A program made the position numbers and the translations under genes. This document shows positions 36,655 through 50,035 of a stretch of DNA of 64,000 nt, one piece after another; positions within the stretch are counted from its first letter, which is position 1, and each line of letters begins with the position of its first letter. The notes beneath the pieces are model-generated. The model ran no database searches. It was given only the letters and a program-made list of their open reading frames with translations, and had not been told where the DNA came from. The stretch is from Phaffia rhodozyma (taxonomy: Eukaryota; Basidiomycota; Tremellomycetes; Cystofilobasidiales; Mrakiaceae): contig JACGZH010000004.1 of assembly GCA_014706385.1 (NCBI GenBank), forward strand, positions 868,001-932,000, read 5' to 3'.

Positions 36655-38346
36655 ATGGTACGCCCACATGCTCCTCCCTTCCGTCTTAACTTGATGGAGT
36701 AAACGTCAGTCTTTCGGTCCTCTGATTTGAACAGTCCAAACGAGGTCTCTCCGCTGCTGAAAAACGAGTAAAGATGCTCGAGCTCCTACACGAAGAGAAA
36801 CAGTTCTTCCAACTCAAGGAGCTCGAGAGATTGGCTCCTGCAAGGAAGGGAATCGGTCGGTTGTTTCCTCATTCACTTCATTAGAAGTAAAGGCGCATAT
36901 GTCCCATTTGTGTGGCCGGTCGAGGTATCTCTCTTGGCCAATAACTCACATCTGGAACATGCTTCATCCCATAGTCTCACAGAGTGTTAAAGATGTCTTG
37001 CAGGAACTGATGGATGATGGCCATGTCGACTATGACAAGGTGAGTTCCGTCGTCTTTCCGTCCATTGTTGTAAGTCTTTATGTGCTCAACCAACATATAT
37101 GTCATGATCCCTAGATTGGTACATCAAACTGTAAATCCTACACCCACTTTGACAGTTCGGTGATCCATATCCAATAGTAGAAAGACCTGAGCCCGTAATC
37201 TTCTTTTCTTGACACACTTTAGTTTTCTGGTCGTTCCAGTCTGCCGCCATGTGAGCACTAGCACTCTTGCTCCAACATGTGCTTCTGAGCGCCTCCAGGG
37301 CCATCTTATAACTGCTTCTCTCTATTCTGTTCAATACGATCGACGGTAGCAACGTCCAGATGAATATATTACAGAGAAAACAAGCAGAATGTTCCGCTCT
37401 CCAGACGAAGGTCGACTCTTTCTCTCAAGAAATCAAATCGGCACTTTCGGGCCGAGAAAATTGTGTGAATATTTTGCTTCATCCGTCTAATACTAGTCTT
37501 GCTTATTTCCCTCGTCCAGCAAAGGAAAAGAAGAGATGAGGAGGCAAGAAATGAGACAAGTTTGTGCTGACCGTATTGAACGAACGCCTCTCTCAAAATA
37601 GGCTGAACGTACGACTCTTGTGAAAAAATACAGAGGACTCCGAGATCAATCGACCGAATACAGAGAGAAGGCATCGGTCTACGGTCAAGCGGACCCCCAG
37701 GTATATCGAGATAAAGTTTCCGCTGGAGAGATCGCCAGGCGGGAAGCTTGTAGACACACCGGTCCGTCTTGTTTCTTTTCGCCTCTTGCTTGCTGTCTAT
37801 CTCTTTGGTTTCTTTTCCCTTGTCAGATTGTGTTTTCGAATATCTGTAGACAGAAGATAACAGAGATACTGATACGAATACTTGAACCTGTAGAAAACGT
37901 GCTCATCCTGTTTGACTGGATGAGACGAACGTTCGATTGTAAAGAAGACGCTCTGAGATCCATGTTTGAGATTGGTCCGCATCACCCAATTTTTTTCTTT
38001 CTTCTGTGTTATCTTGTTCTCGGTCTTTTTCCGTGCCTTGTCTTCGTTAGATAAGATCACTATCTAAATTTCTTAACGTTTCTTCGCTGGACATTATCAA
38101 ACAGAACCTGATTGGGAACAAGGTTCGTCTCGGTCCAATTCTGACGATATCGATGGACATGGTACTGTCTCTGATTCGTATACACGGGCTGCATATCCCT
38201 TTCATAGGATACTCGTAGACACGAAAAGGAATTTCCCCTCGAGTACATATGTTGCAGAGAAAGCGAGCGTAGATTCGTGTCTCCATCAAAGTTGGGTATT
38301 GCATGTCATTTTGTCATGCACACGCCCAAATATACACTTTCTATAG
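36655..38346 (+). CDS. MND1: meiotic nuclear division protein MND1 (Hop2 partner)
   Basis: Mnd1 works with Hop2 to promote strand exchange by Dmc1/Rad51 in meiosis. Exon 1 appears to be just the start codon (36655-36657), followed at once by a GTACGC donor. Exon 2 from 36735 gives [20 protein letters not shown] and [18 protein letters not shown], matching the family start. Then come [35 protein letters not shown] (across an intron), a coiled coil with [20 protein letters not shown] and [20 protein letters not shown], and [20 protein letters not shown] in place of the usual SW..RKF. Family members end soon after this. Here the next exon (from about 38114) stays open for another 75 codons to a TAG at 38344-38346, so the true end is uncertain. 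About six introns. Confidence 0.85.
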
Positions 38347-38551
38347 ATGAATCAGTAAATTTGTGAGAAGGGAAAAGAGCAAACGATGAGAAGATATCTA
38401 ATTTTCGTGGAGATCAAGGGTACAGCAAACAAGACGACTGGACTAAGATATAGATCAATTGAAAGTACTGAAGTGGAACAAGAAGACAAAGAAGTTGAAC
38501 TCTACGAATCTAGTAAAATGCGAAGAGATGATGTTAACTCTTGCCTCCGTT

Positions 38552-40698
38552 TCAAGCGGACGCATTGAAAGAGTTGGTGATTCCCTCTGCGAGCCTTCGG
38601 GCACCCTCTCCGACCTCTGTCTCGTTCACAAAAGAGAACGAACACCTCAGACTGATGTTGTCTGCCCTGCTGGGCACAGCAACATCCGACTTGAACAGCA
38701 CGCTGGGCGCGGTGACGATTCGGGATTTGATGCAAGACTGGAACACGTCCTCCAACACTCCTTCCGGTCCGAGTTCAGCCAGCCGAGGGTGTTTCTCTGC
38801 GTTGATGTGAATGTAGAAGAACATGCCACCGGTAGGTGGGGTAAAGTGAACGAAATCCTTAGGAAGGTGTTTTTCAAAAGCGCTGTTCATCAAGTTTGCC
38901 CGTCGGGAGTAAGTCGCCGCCACACTCGTCAGGTAGGTTTCCCAACCTTCCTGGCCACCGAGCGCAGCGAGGAACGAGGTGATCGCGGCGACAGAGAACC
39001 CGGAGACACCTTGGATAGTGACCTCGTTTCGGAGGGCCAGTCTCTGGATCAATGGGGCCGGTCCGACCAACCAACCACACCGACAACCAGGGGCGACGAT
39101 CTTTGAGAAAGAGCTCAGGTCAATGACCCGACCGTCAACGTCCATCGAAAGGAAGGTTGGAATTCGCTTGGGTGGAGTCGGTCCATGAATGTCCGGGTAA
39201 TGGATCTGCAGCGCCCGGTAAGGATCATCCAGCAGGATAAGAAGATCGTGCTTCTGGGCGAGCTTGTAGATATCTTGTCGTCGCTTTACCCCCATCGTTG
39301 ATCCGGTCGGGTTCTGTCCGGTCACGACGGCGGTGAGGACCTTCGGCTTTCGTCCGCGCTTGCTCTCGTCCCAGGTGGACAGTACCTCGTCCAAGATCGA
39401 AGGAATCATGCCTTCATCGTCCAAAGGAATGACTACAGGATTGAGACCCTGAGGTCCCATGGAAGCGACAGTTCCTGTAGATACACGCGAAATCGAAAAC
39501 AAGAGTCAGATTGAGATTGCGATAAAGACGAGGCTGTAACGCAAAGTCTGCAGAGATCACACAGAAGAGCAGACTAACCAGGGTAAGCGAATTCTTCCAC
39601 AATGATGTTATCGCCCCTGTTGGCAATGTTTCGGAGCACGTTATCCACTGTTTTGAGGTAGGAAATCCTTTAATCAATACGGCTGATTTATGTCTGAACG
39701 ATCAGAAGAGAGTGAATGAAAACGAAGCAAGGAATACTTACTTCCATCAGTGTTTCTGACGACGGGATAGAATGACCGAGCGAGCGCAGAAGAAGTAAGC
39801 AAGAGGAGACTATCGAGCGACCGAAAGGAAGAAAGACAAGCTACGAGGCGTACCCAGTGGTGATGATGAGATCCCAGTCTTCGTAGGGAATGTTGCTTTC
39901 TCTCTGAACGTGCTCCTTCAAGAACTTGATCAACTGGAGAGACCCGCAGGACTGTCCATACTGAAGGGCATTGGTGAGATCCACGTGAAGTTCATCCTGC
40001 TTGGCGATGGCGTCCACGGCGTACTCATCCGGTCGAGGGGTAGAGGAAGACGACTGAGCCGGGTTGTATCCAGGAACGATCAGATTCTTCTGAAGGTACG
40101 GGAAACTAAGAGTGAGTGAGTTTACGGGGAAAGTTGAGGGGTGAGGAAGTCCTGTGTATAGACGACAAATAGAGAAAAGTCACGAGTTGGAACGTTAATG
40201 TCTAGCCAGATGATGAACTGTGAGAAAAATAGAAAAAGGAAGAGAAGATGGACATACCTCCTCCGAAGTTGATCATTCCAGGAAGACCGAGGTACCTGGG
40301 CGGTGAAAAGTAATTGAAATAAAACCGGAACGGTAAGCATCATGTGAACGACCTGGGACTAGCTTTTGGTAAAACGAAAGAATTGAGAAGGAGAAGAGAA
40401 TACGCACTTCAATGCCAATATCTTTAGTGGAGAAGGGTATCTTTCAACTGCCTCAGCACTTAAAAAGCCTGCCTCGGGTAATAAATTGAATCGACGAGAG
40501 AGATAATCAAGATGATCCGATCAATACTGATTATCTAGCACAAAGATATGAGACCCGTTTGAAGCAACACTCACGACTATAATCCATCTTTTTAGCTGCA
40601 GCATGAAGCTCTGTCGAATGCTGTGGCTCGTCCACCGAGATGAGTTCTGCCTTGGAAGCAGGAAGTGCTTTGTTGATCTGGTCTGGGTCGATAGTCAT
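38552..40698 (-). CDS. ARO8: aromatic amino acid aminotransferase, ARO8/kynurenine aminotransferase type (PLP-dependent)
   Basis: It moves amino groups between aromatic amino acids (or 2-aminoadipate, kynurenine) and 2-oxoglutarate. The ATG at 40696-40698 opens MTIDPDQINKALPASKAE. After several short exons, YLGLPGMINFGGG marks the family N-terminal substrate loop. A long last exon covers most of the large domain: VLTAVVTGQNPTGSTMGVKR (substrate and PLP ring contact), LLILLDDPYRALQ (Asp and Tyr of the cofactor site), SSFSKIVAPGCRCGWLVGP with the Schiff-base lysine, and TPPTGGMFFYIHIN. The stop is at 38552-38554. The C-terminal helix includes RADNISLRCSFSFVNE with the carboxylate-binding Arg. 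Nothing is missing. It converges on MND1 about 205 bp away. Confidence 0.93.
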
Positions 40699-41122
40699 CT
40701 CCGAGGGTATGAATGTGTCTGTAAGTGTTTGGTGTATGTCTACGTGAAGGTTAATGGATAGAAGGCCCAACTGTTTAACTCTAAGGTTGACCGTTCTTAA
40801 AAAACACAAAAGAGGAAAAAAAAAAGGGAGTCATCGATAAGCCCCACAGCCTTGACTGAGGTTGTTCTCAGTCCGTTATCAGTCTTATCTCAGCCTCGGT
40901 ACCTTCGGCTATACCCGCTACCGCCGGTCACTTCTCTTACGTATCCTTCACGTTTACCCGCGGCCATTCAGAGACAACCGGCACAACATATATACATAAA
41001 CACACAAAGAGTACATGGATTGAGTCATCCGATTCAGGCTCGCACATACAACCAATGAGAACAGATTGTGACACATCAAAGGACAAACAAAAGTATCAGA
41101 CACGACGTCCAACAATCAGTGA
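40699..41122. other. intergenic region upstream of the ARO8-type gene
   Basis: These 424 bp separate the aminotransferase start from the FCP1-like 3' end; both genes are on the - strand. The 5' UTR side has an A/T-rich run (about 40800-40830). No further feature recognised. Confidence 0.4.
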
Positions 41123-43523
41123 TCAAGCCTCCTCCGTCTTGGCACTCGTTGCCGAACATTCCGCCTGACGTTCAGCCTTTGCTAGCTTCTTGATCTTTGC
41201 TGCAGCAATTTCTTCGTCCGTCCGAGGAATAAAAGAAAGATCCATCCCATGTACCATGTCGATATCCATTGAACGAAGCGTCTCAATCCCACGGCGCGTC
41301 CAGAAATCCAGGTGATCCGGAGATTTGAACCAAGGGATGTTTGGAGTCGATGATGACTCGGATGGGAGAAGGTCCGACCGAGGGATCGTGATGACTGGTT
41401 CGCGACGTTGAATAGGATAGACCAGATTCAGATAGTCCTTATCTTCTCCTTTCATGGAACCATGATCGCCCTTTTCGTTATCAAGGGACCTGGCGGGTAC
41501 CCACCATCCATTTGGGTCCGTCAGGTCAGGAACCAACCCTCCAGTTCTTAACCAGGCGACCATCGATTCTTCTCCTCTCGCGCGCTCTAGGATCCCAACG
41601 ACCGCCAACAGCGTTCGGTCTACCGCCATGTCTTCATCAAGTATTTCCTCCTCTCCGTCGTCGGTCGAAGCCTCGGTCACGGTCCTCTTGTTCTTCCTCT
41701 TCTTCTTCTTTGGCTGAGCAGCAGCGGACGCACGCTTGAATGCCCGGGCAGACTGGGTCGACAGCCGACCATCATAGTCCGGTACGTGTATATGGTTGAA
41801 GGGCTGACAGCCGGTCTTTGTGTGCGAATCATCTATTAGTAGCGTGCTCTCGTTCGAGTACCTCACAGATGATCCATCCGCCGAGGTTTCTTGATCAAGA
41901 TACTTGTACACCACATCCAGATCCTTCACCGTCTCTGTTTTTTGGTCTATGAGAACAGAAAGAGAAGCAACACATGAACATACACACAGCGCATCAATGA
42001 ATGAGTTGGTTCGAAAAGATAAAGGAAAGAGAAAGAAAAAGAAAAAGAAAAAGAAAAAGAAAAAGAAAAATAGGAACAGCGATGCTCGGACGGGACGTAC
42101 TGAACTCGGCCGGGGTCAAACCGAATGTGTCGCGCGCCCAGACAAGCTTCAGTTGACGAGAGTCCTTTCCACCTTGCAACTCTAAGAACTCAACCATCTT
42201 AGTGACACTATGAGGTTGGGCCGAACTCCAAACCCCGACCTCCCACCGTGCGCCTGAAAGTTACGCAGGAAGGTGAAAGCCCAACAAAATATTCAGTCTC
42301 ATTTGTCCCACTCGACTCAACAATGAGAACAGGCGCTTACGGAGATAATCCAGAAATGCGCCGACAAAGGGCCTTCGCCTAAACGTTCTCTCTGCCGATG
42401 CCTTTGGTCTGAACACAAGCGTCCCGTTCAGATCAAGCAGCACTAGCTTTCTTTCTACTGACGGTATGTCTAGCCGGACCGGGTTCTTTTTCGCTGATTC
42501 AAAGTACTCCGGCAAAGGTACCGTTCTTCGCTTTGTCGGATATGATGGTCGAGAACGAACACCAGGAGAAGAAGGAGGTGAAGCAGCATTGGTAGCAGCG
42601 ACGGTCTGGGTAGAAGGCCTATGCGGTCGAGTAGAGAAATCGGCTGGAAGATGTTCCACTTGGCGAAAAGGGGCTGTCTGGCGATCAGAGTACGCCGAAT
42701 GAGCTGGAGCGGCCGAGTGAGGAGCCTGGTGGTGTCCATTCCCACCATCCGAATGCCACGGGAGGGGAGGCTGGTCAAATCTATCGTGTTGCCGAGAAGA
42801 CGTAGCCGGACCACTCCACTGGTGCTTAGCTCTATATCCTTCTCTAGGTTTCCAATCAGCATGGTTGCTCCTGTTGGGCGATCTATACTGAGCGGTGAAG
42901 CCGTTGTTGTTCTGGAAGGACGCAGGGTTTCTCGATAGATGTCTTTGGAAACGCTCGTTAGAATACTGGCGAGGCTCATGGAAAGACCGGGACCGTTCAT
43001 GCTCGGCATAGCCTGAATGTCCATATTCGGGGTGACGCGACCGCTTACGTCCATTCTCGGAATAATTCACATAGGAATCGGATGGACCATCTGGTCTAGC
43101 GGGTAGAGAGGGGGATGAGGAGGACGCAGAGTGTGAAGGGTTCCAGCTTTTTCGAGTCCCAGTCCGAGCGAAAAACTGATACATAGAGACATACACACGA
43201 ACATACGCGTAGCATACATAGTTAGAAACTTGGTCACATCCACCTGATTGATACAACAATCAAACGACTAATTCAGAACGTACAAGCGTATAGTGAACAG
43301 GGCACACAGTCAATCCAGGAGAGAGACAAAACATATAGGATGCAGAGTGAATGAAGAACGCGTCAGAATGTCGTACAATAACCTCCCGTCGACAGCCTAA
43401 CTCTCGAAGATCAGAGCAAACGAGGGCGTTTGACTTGGATGTCGATGGAAAGTACAGATGTAGATATTAGAACACTCACCGACGAGCCAGAGCGGAAGGA
43501 GGTAAATTTGGATTGGCGGACAT
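41123..43523 (-). CDS. FCP1/NLI-interacting-factor-like HAD domain protein with Asp-x-Asn active-site motif
   Basis: The ATG at 43521-43523 gives a 14-residue first exon (MSANPNLPPSALARR). A long exon (about 43170-42340) holds a disordered Ser/His/Arg-rich region of about 220 residues. The HAD core then begins RKLVLLDLNGTLVFRPK, followed by RRPFVGAFLDYL, WEVGVWSSAQPHSVTKM (motif II serine), KLVWARDTFGL, KDLDVVYKYL and STLLIDDSHTK (motif III/IV). This is the layout of FCP1-like phosphatases. However, the usual DxDGT is DLNGT here, so the second Asp, normally the general acid, is Asn. The C-terminal 160 residues include a nuclear-localisation-like KKKKRKNKR and end at 41123. Either activity is altered or it acts as a binding module. 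Confidence 0.8.
42031..42070. repeat. (AAAAAG)n hexanucleotide microsatellite
   Basis: About six GAAAAA units on the + strand; the repeat forms the polypyrimidine-rich part of an intron of the FCP1-like gene on the - strand. Confidence 0.9.
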
Positions 43524-44083
43524 GGTATGTAGTTTAGTGGAAACGACCGACAGTAGAGGCGAGGGGCTGAACGCGATGTAATTAACGAGTTTGAGCTTCA
43601 ACCGTCGTCCTTCTTACGTTCACCCCCAGGACTTCGATGTCATGGTCTCTTATCATTCTGTCTGAAACGGTTGTCTTCCTTTCATCACTTTAACATATTT
43701 CTTCGTGTTCATATAACAAATTCTTCAGTCTACGCAGCTATCTACATGTTGACTTGGTGTGAACATGAGAACGCGAACGCTTAGGCAGTGGTTAGGGTCC
43801 GCTTGAGAGATCGCTACGAACAACACATCGAGTAGAAGAATGGTCGCTGGAGATGAAACGCCTGGCTTCGAAGATGAGACCTAGCAAAGACGACGAAAAA
43901 CGCATCAGAGAAAGGAAGATCAAGCAAGTAAAGAATGTTAAGCAGACACAGGCTGGAAAGATGAGAGATGGCGATCCTCGACAGTCCTACCTTCAATCAA
44001 CGTCCATCACCATCAATCTACCGACCTAGCTAATTCCTAGAGCCAACTCTTGTCTGCTTGCTCGTTCTCACTCAGACATACAG
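43524..44083. promoter_or_regulatory. divergent intergenic region between the FCP1-like gene and TRS130
   Basis: A 560-bp spacer. No coding exon seen; a 60-codon - strand frame (43814-43996) looks like chance. GTTAGGGTCC at about 43791-43800 resembles half a telobox. Confidence 0.35.
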
Positions 44084-47000
44084 ATGAACGCTGTTTCCTC
44101 GCCTTCGGAACGGCCAATCGTCACCTATGCCTCTCCGCCATCTTTCCTGACATCGCCTGAATGGGCAAATATCCGACAGGCTCTCCGGGAGACGCACCTG
44201 CCTCTCAGGAACCTACACTGGAAGCCGGCCAGCCGACCGTCTCTACGGACAATTCAACAGGTCGAAATTGACCTCCGTCCTTTAGAGATGGGAAGCAGGC
44301 CGTCTGTTGACCAGACTGGAAGCGCTCGACCGAGTCTCGGTGGGGAGGGAGGAACGGAAAGAAGTATGCTACCTGGTAGCTTTCTAGAGAAACCATTCTT
44401 AAACATCTTCTTCGTATCGTGCGAGGTTCGTCTTTCCTCTTCAGCTCATCGCGTTTGACTCTCATCTGTTTCATTCCTCTTTATTCCACTACTGTAGACG
44501 TGTCTGTACTGAGAATTATCATACGTTGATATTGCTCTGCTGTCAATTTTACCACTCTCTTGATCCATTTAGGACGCGGACACCTACAAGACAACCATCC
44601 GAAAACAAATTAAAGACTGGCACTCTCTCGTCGTCTCTCGGAAGACCCAAGAATGGGTGATCGTGCTCGTGATGAAACCTGATCCTGCTACCGGTCTAGC
44701 CCGAAGTTCAACAGGGGCAGGGAGGCTATTCAAGATGGGTGGGACCGTGCTCGACAAGATCCGGAGTGACTTTAATACCAATAAGAGGGATAGGTATGTC
44801 GTCGTCATCATCGTCCTTTCAAGCAGAGCTGGAAGATGTATAGACCACGAAAGACTGAGCCCTGTTCGTTGATTCGGTCATTTTAAAATCGACACCAGAT
44901 GTGTCCAACTCTCGAGACCTTCGTTTCCTACACCAGATGATCCTTCACTTTGGTCAGACTTAATCTCCAAAATTAAAGACGGAATCATCACCTCGTTCGA
45001 CTCAAGGGTTACTCAGAGAGAAGAAGAAATCAAGACTTCCGAGGGAATGCGGACATTACCCGGATGGAACTTTTGTACCTTCTTCATTCTGAAGGTAAGT
45101 AAACAGATTCCGTCGATACAACACTCAGATACAGGCGCACGTAGAAGGAGACGGCTTGCGAGCGATTGTTTGGCTCTCGCAGGTTCTGTGCTGACCAAAT
45201 GGCTCGGCGCGCTTGTAGGAATCGCTCGCTAACTCCTTCGAAGGGATGAATCTCTATGAAGATGCTCTAATACAATACAACGAGCTTGAAGCATCGTTCT
45301 TCCAGGTGCTCAAAGGTGATTGTTTCTATTCTTGTCTTCTCATCTGAAGCATGACATATGTCTCAGCCAAAATGAACCCTTACATTTGATATACCCTCTT
45401 ATATCGATAAAACTTGCAGAACGGAATCTATCCTTCTTTGGCCACCTTGGCGCTACTGCATACTATGACGACTCGGCTTCTGTCCTATCGACCACAACCA
45501 AACCCTATCGGGATCTCATTCTCGCTAATACAATCTCTGTTTTTGACTTCAGAGTGTACGTGTTCGCCCGACAGGGAAAGCTAATGGCGCGAATGGGTCG
45601 ATTGGGAGAGGTTTTAGCGAAAGGCTTCGAGTTTGTGAGACTGATGGGCAGATGGCTTGGCGAGAACCCAGTTCGTGTCTCTCCCGTTACAACTCTTTTG
45701 CTTACAATGACTCCTACAGATGCAATGATACAACAAACGCTGATGGTTCATGACAACTCTAACTGAAATCCAGGACGCGCTCGCTCATAATTTCATCGAA
45801 TCTTGGATATATTCATCGTGTATGAATATCATCGAAACTTGTCAAGAATGGAAGTTGAACCTGCCTCCCAACAATACTTCTCATTTGTCAGCTGTTAGTA
45901 CTGGTGCGAATGGAAGTACTTCCACTCTCAATGGAGAGATAGTCGAGAAAGAAAAATTGGTGTTGACTAATAAAGGCGAGCTATATCAGCTCGCGAGGAC
46001 TCAAGTAAGTCTTGCGCTTAAGTGAGCATGAAAGGCTGCCTCTTGTATATGCTGATATCGTGTGACGATATACATGTATCCTCGTAGCTCAGTAAACTTG
46101 GACGGCAATACGGGCATCTTCCGAATGCTTATCCGTTCAGCACCCATTCATCTCTCTCAATTGTCAAGCCTTCTCCCGATTCTAGCTCCGGAGCGGACCG
46201 ACCTATCACTCGACGCGATCTAGTAGCAGCGTTGGAAACAAAAGAATCGTTCGACGTATTATTCTACAGAATAACCGAGATGGCAATTGAGTGTTTATCG
46301 AGAGTCGGAAAAGAGAGGTCAACTCTAGATTTAATCGGCGGTCTAGCTACCTTGGACGAGTTCGTCGTTCCTATTTGATCATCACCGTGTATACCATGTC
46401 AGACCATGCCCTTAACCACAAAATTTTATCTCTTCTTGTGATCCGCTCTGTAGATTCCGAGACCGACTTCCATCAGCATACGACCGTTATCGAGCACTTT
46501 CTATCAGAGCCAACTCATATAGCTGGACGCCTATGGAAGCTTTCTACTTGATTCGGCTACTCGAGCTTCATCGTGTTCTGTCCAAACCGATAGACAGCGC
46601 ATGGGTAGGAAGGGCGCTGAGCTTCCTGAGGGCTTTGGTCAAGATTGGAGAGGTGGGCAGATTGGCTGTTTGGGAGGGCAATGGAGAAGACGAAAGTGAT
46701 AGGGAAAAGGAAAGTGGGTTGAGAAAATTTGTAGACCGTTGCTTGAATGACATCAGGGAAGCAGGAAAACACTTTGAAAAAGGTAGGACACGTTTTTGTT
46801 GGAGACAGGCGCTGAAATTTTTCATTAACAAGTGGTGAACACGATCTTTCACAGACCTTCCTGTCCATGATCATGAGGCATTCTCGGTGAAGCTTCAGTC
46901 TCCCAAACAAGCAACTGGTCCTCTTAGAGGCCAAGAGGACGGTTGTAACCTTCATCTTCTGGTTCAAAACCATCTGCCTTGTGTGAGTCACTATCAGAGA

Positions 47001-49670
47001 ATATGCGTCAGGCGTGATAGCAATCTCTCATCACATAGTGTTATCTGGTGTGCTGTGGTATATTCAGACTGTCACTGTAGATGATGTTCGGGCTTGCCTG
47101 TCTGGGCATGAACTAGAGCAACTTTGGTTTACATCCGGAAAGACTGAACTCAAACATGGAGACAATGTTGTCTGTGTATTCTGTCCTGTAAGTCAAGAGC
47201 GTAGAGCAGACGGATACCCGATCAGAACGACTAACTGCTGACACTCTACTTGCACGTTCTCTTAAATGTTCAGATGCCAGTGTCTGGCCTATTCTCTTTA
47301 GAAGTTTCACAAATACGATTATCGAAAGTAGCCTTCCATTACGTCTGGTTACCTTCGAAAGCTTCGGATGTTAGTGAACGAACGGTCGTTCGTATACCAA
47401 GGGATTATAAAGCGCTGAACGCGAGATTAACTCCCGCTCTAGATCGTGCGTTTATGTTCATCTCGAAAATGCTTGCTTGAAGCCAATCGCTTACACTCTG
47501 GTATCTTCCTCATTTGTTCTTGTTGTCAAACTTCCGCGATATCCACAGTCCGACTAGATTCTCGGCCGGTTGTCCTACTCCATCTGATCAGTGGTAGAAA
47601 TCAAGTCACAAAGGCAACGGTTGCTCTCCAAGTGACCGAAAATGAACTAGTCTTGCTGATGAAGGAAGCACAAGTAATATCTGGTGGTATGTCTAGGGTT
47701 CTCCTCAGCTTAATGATATATGCTGAGTTGAATATAGACATACTGATATCCACTCTTTGAATATGGACCACCAAGTTGTCGCCACATTCTCAACAGAGCA
47801 AGATTATCTGATCGTTGAAGGTGTACAGCCTGACACGACCGTGGTGATTTCTGTTCCGTATCGAGGAGCTCCTAAGGGAGCCGCTCTTCCTGTAAGCGGT
47901 GTATCGTTTCATTGAAGGTGAAATCTTTACACTGATGATGACTGTTTAACTTGTCGATAATGCTTCTGGTAGCAAATTCGTATAAGTGTAGATTACTGGA
48001 CTCAGACTCGACCAAGTCAACGAAGAGCACTCAGAAAGACTCGGCCTCTAGATCTGTTTCTTCCTTTGTCTGTAAATGTGCACGACATCTTCCGAGAACA
48101 TTGGTCAGTCCGTCGTATGATCCTCAGTGCATCTGCATTGATTCAATACTTATGTGTCTTGACTTGTCAAACAGTCTACTCTCTAAGTTTACCATCTCCT
48201 CAGGTGGAAATCAACACCTTCGAGTAGCTTCCGCCAACTTGGCCGGAGCGCAGAAGACACTCGAGATTGAAGGTTGTCGAAACGCTATGTCACCTATGAT
48301 TCATGTGACACCCAATCAACCTGGAAACCTCCTATTTAGACTCACTCAAAAGGATCGCAACTCAAAAAGTTCGTAATGATCTGTGCAGTTCCTATACCTG
48401 CCTGAGACTGATCTTACTCTTTCGAGTGAACCTTTGCCATTGTGTTTAGAGCACGACCCGCTCCAGATGACAATCAAGTATCGGATCTTAGATGATGGTA
48501 AGGGATTTGCAACAGCATAACGAAAACTAAGAAGTCTTCGAGGACTCATGCTTTGGATTGTTCGTATCACTTTGCCTCAAAACAGAACTCTTTTTCATGA
48601 TTCAGACCATTGTTTCTCCTCTGCTAGCGTCTCACAATCTGGTAGAGTTCAAGTCATGGCTTGCTAAGACTATGATCATATTCATTAAAGCCACTCCTGG
48701 CTGGGCCAACCGATTCATCACGGCGGGGTCCATCGACTTCCCGGACGTTGACGAAAATGACATCCGAGGGTCTTGTAATCAGTTGGGTCTGGGAGAAGAG
48801 GACTTTAAGAAAATTCTAGACACGTGGGAGAGGGCGGTCGAGGTTCGTCTCGCCTTGGGGTTTGAAAACCAAATGATTTTTTGACACAACTGTTTCCCTT
48901 CCCTCCGTTCCTCAGATCTTAGATGATAGCGTCACACCAGAAGTGGGTCCTGACATGCCTTGGAGAACATTACAAATTCCCGTAGATATGCCAACGCGTC
49001 AAGTAAGTCGCAACAATCTCTCTTCCTTTTTTTCGAGGATGAATCAACACACCTTTTAGACACTAATCTACCTTGTGCTGTTTATCATAAATTTATCAAT
49101 CTTTAGGTTATATCTGTAGTCAAACTGTCCCTCTCTACCAGTGCTCCTTATCGAGTTGGACAGCCCTTGAAATGTTTGGTGACAATCACTTGTTCCTCAG
49201 CTTGGTCAGGAGGACCTATGCTGGAAGACCTACCGATGTGCTATGACCTCGAAGTCGAGTTCGAGCATTGGCTTGTCAGCGGGCGAAAGAGAGGGACTTT
49301 TGTTTCGAAAGTAAGTTTCAGTCAAGATTTCTCGGCACGGCTTTTGTAATGTATTTCGGAAACTTAGTTGCTAACCCTGTCTCTATTACTTGCATCTTCG
49401 TAGGAAAATGAGCCTTTTACCGCAACGATCACTCTCATCCCAGTTCACTCTGGGAGTCTTATGCTCCCGCCTATTCAAGTCACACCATCTAGTCATCAAT
49501 CATCTCCATTAACATCAGCCGAGACGTATATCACTAACGCTGCTCAATCCGTCGAAGTACTACCCATGACCGGCCGCGCGACTTTCGTGATTGGACTTTC
49601 TGGCGACGGTCCAAACAAACATAACAGCTGTGATTCCTCAGCAGTCCATCCAAACGGGATCGAGGTTTAG
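44084..49670 (+). CDS. TRS130: TRAPP II complex subunit TRS130 (TRAPPC10)
   Basis: A large subunit of the TRAPP II tether, the exchange-factor complex for Ypt31/Rab11 at the late Golgi. The ATG at 44084 opens MNAVSSPSERPIVTYASP. Early exons carry FLTSPEWANIRQALRETHLP, PFLNIFFVSCED, IKDWHSLVVSRKTQEWVIV and GTVLDKIRSDFN. The best diagnostic stretch is LPGWNFCTFFILKESLANSF, then GMNLYEDALIQYNELEASFF, which matches the TRAPPC10/Trs130 N-terminal domain. Middle exons include FDFRVYVFARQGKLMARMGR and HNFIESWIYSSCMNIIETCQ. The C-terminal half is beta-rich (LVEFKSWLAKTMIIFIKATP, YRVGQPLKCLVTIT-like), ending NGIEV at 49668-49670. More than fifteen introns. No break or loss seen. Confidence 0.9.
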
Positions 49671-50035
49671 AACATTCCTTAATACAGTTTGTGTTGTATA
49701 GCAAAAAAACGGATAGCGCAACCGATTTATGTATTAAACATTAATCGTCTTTTTAGATTGAAGAAAAAAGAGAAGAGAGCGCCTTCCATGCGTAACTTGC
49801 AAGAGAAGGAAGAGCGCAGAAGTAGGAGAGCACCCAATGGATGTGGTAAGACGAAAGAATGAGTAAAGCAAGACGAGAATGAGCCGAGACGAATAGCTAT
49901 AAAGTATGAAAGCAGGTTGAAGAAAAAATAAACGAGAAAAAGCAAGTGAAGACGAGAAGTAGAGCAATGGGTATATACTACATAACTAAAATATGTGTTT
50001 AGAAGGCACAGATGTTGAAAAATCTACAACTTCAA
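49671..50035. other. intergenic region between convergent TRS130 and GATA genes
   Basis: A 365-bp, A-rich spacer, presumably the two 3' UTRs. Open frames on the - strand here are Phe/Leu strings from A-rich DNA. Nothing else seen. Confidence 0.4.

Noticed and set aside
38459..39106. A 215-codon + strand frame opposite the ARO8-type gene
   Set aside because: It mirrors the aminotransferase exon holding the PLP lysine; the sense protein is plainly the real one.
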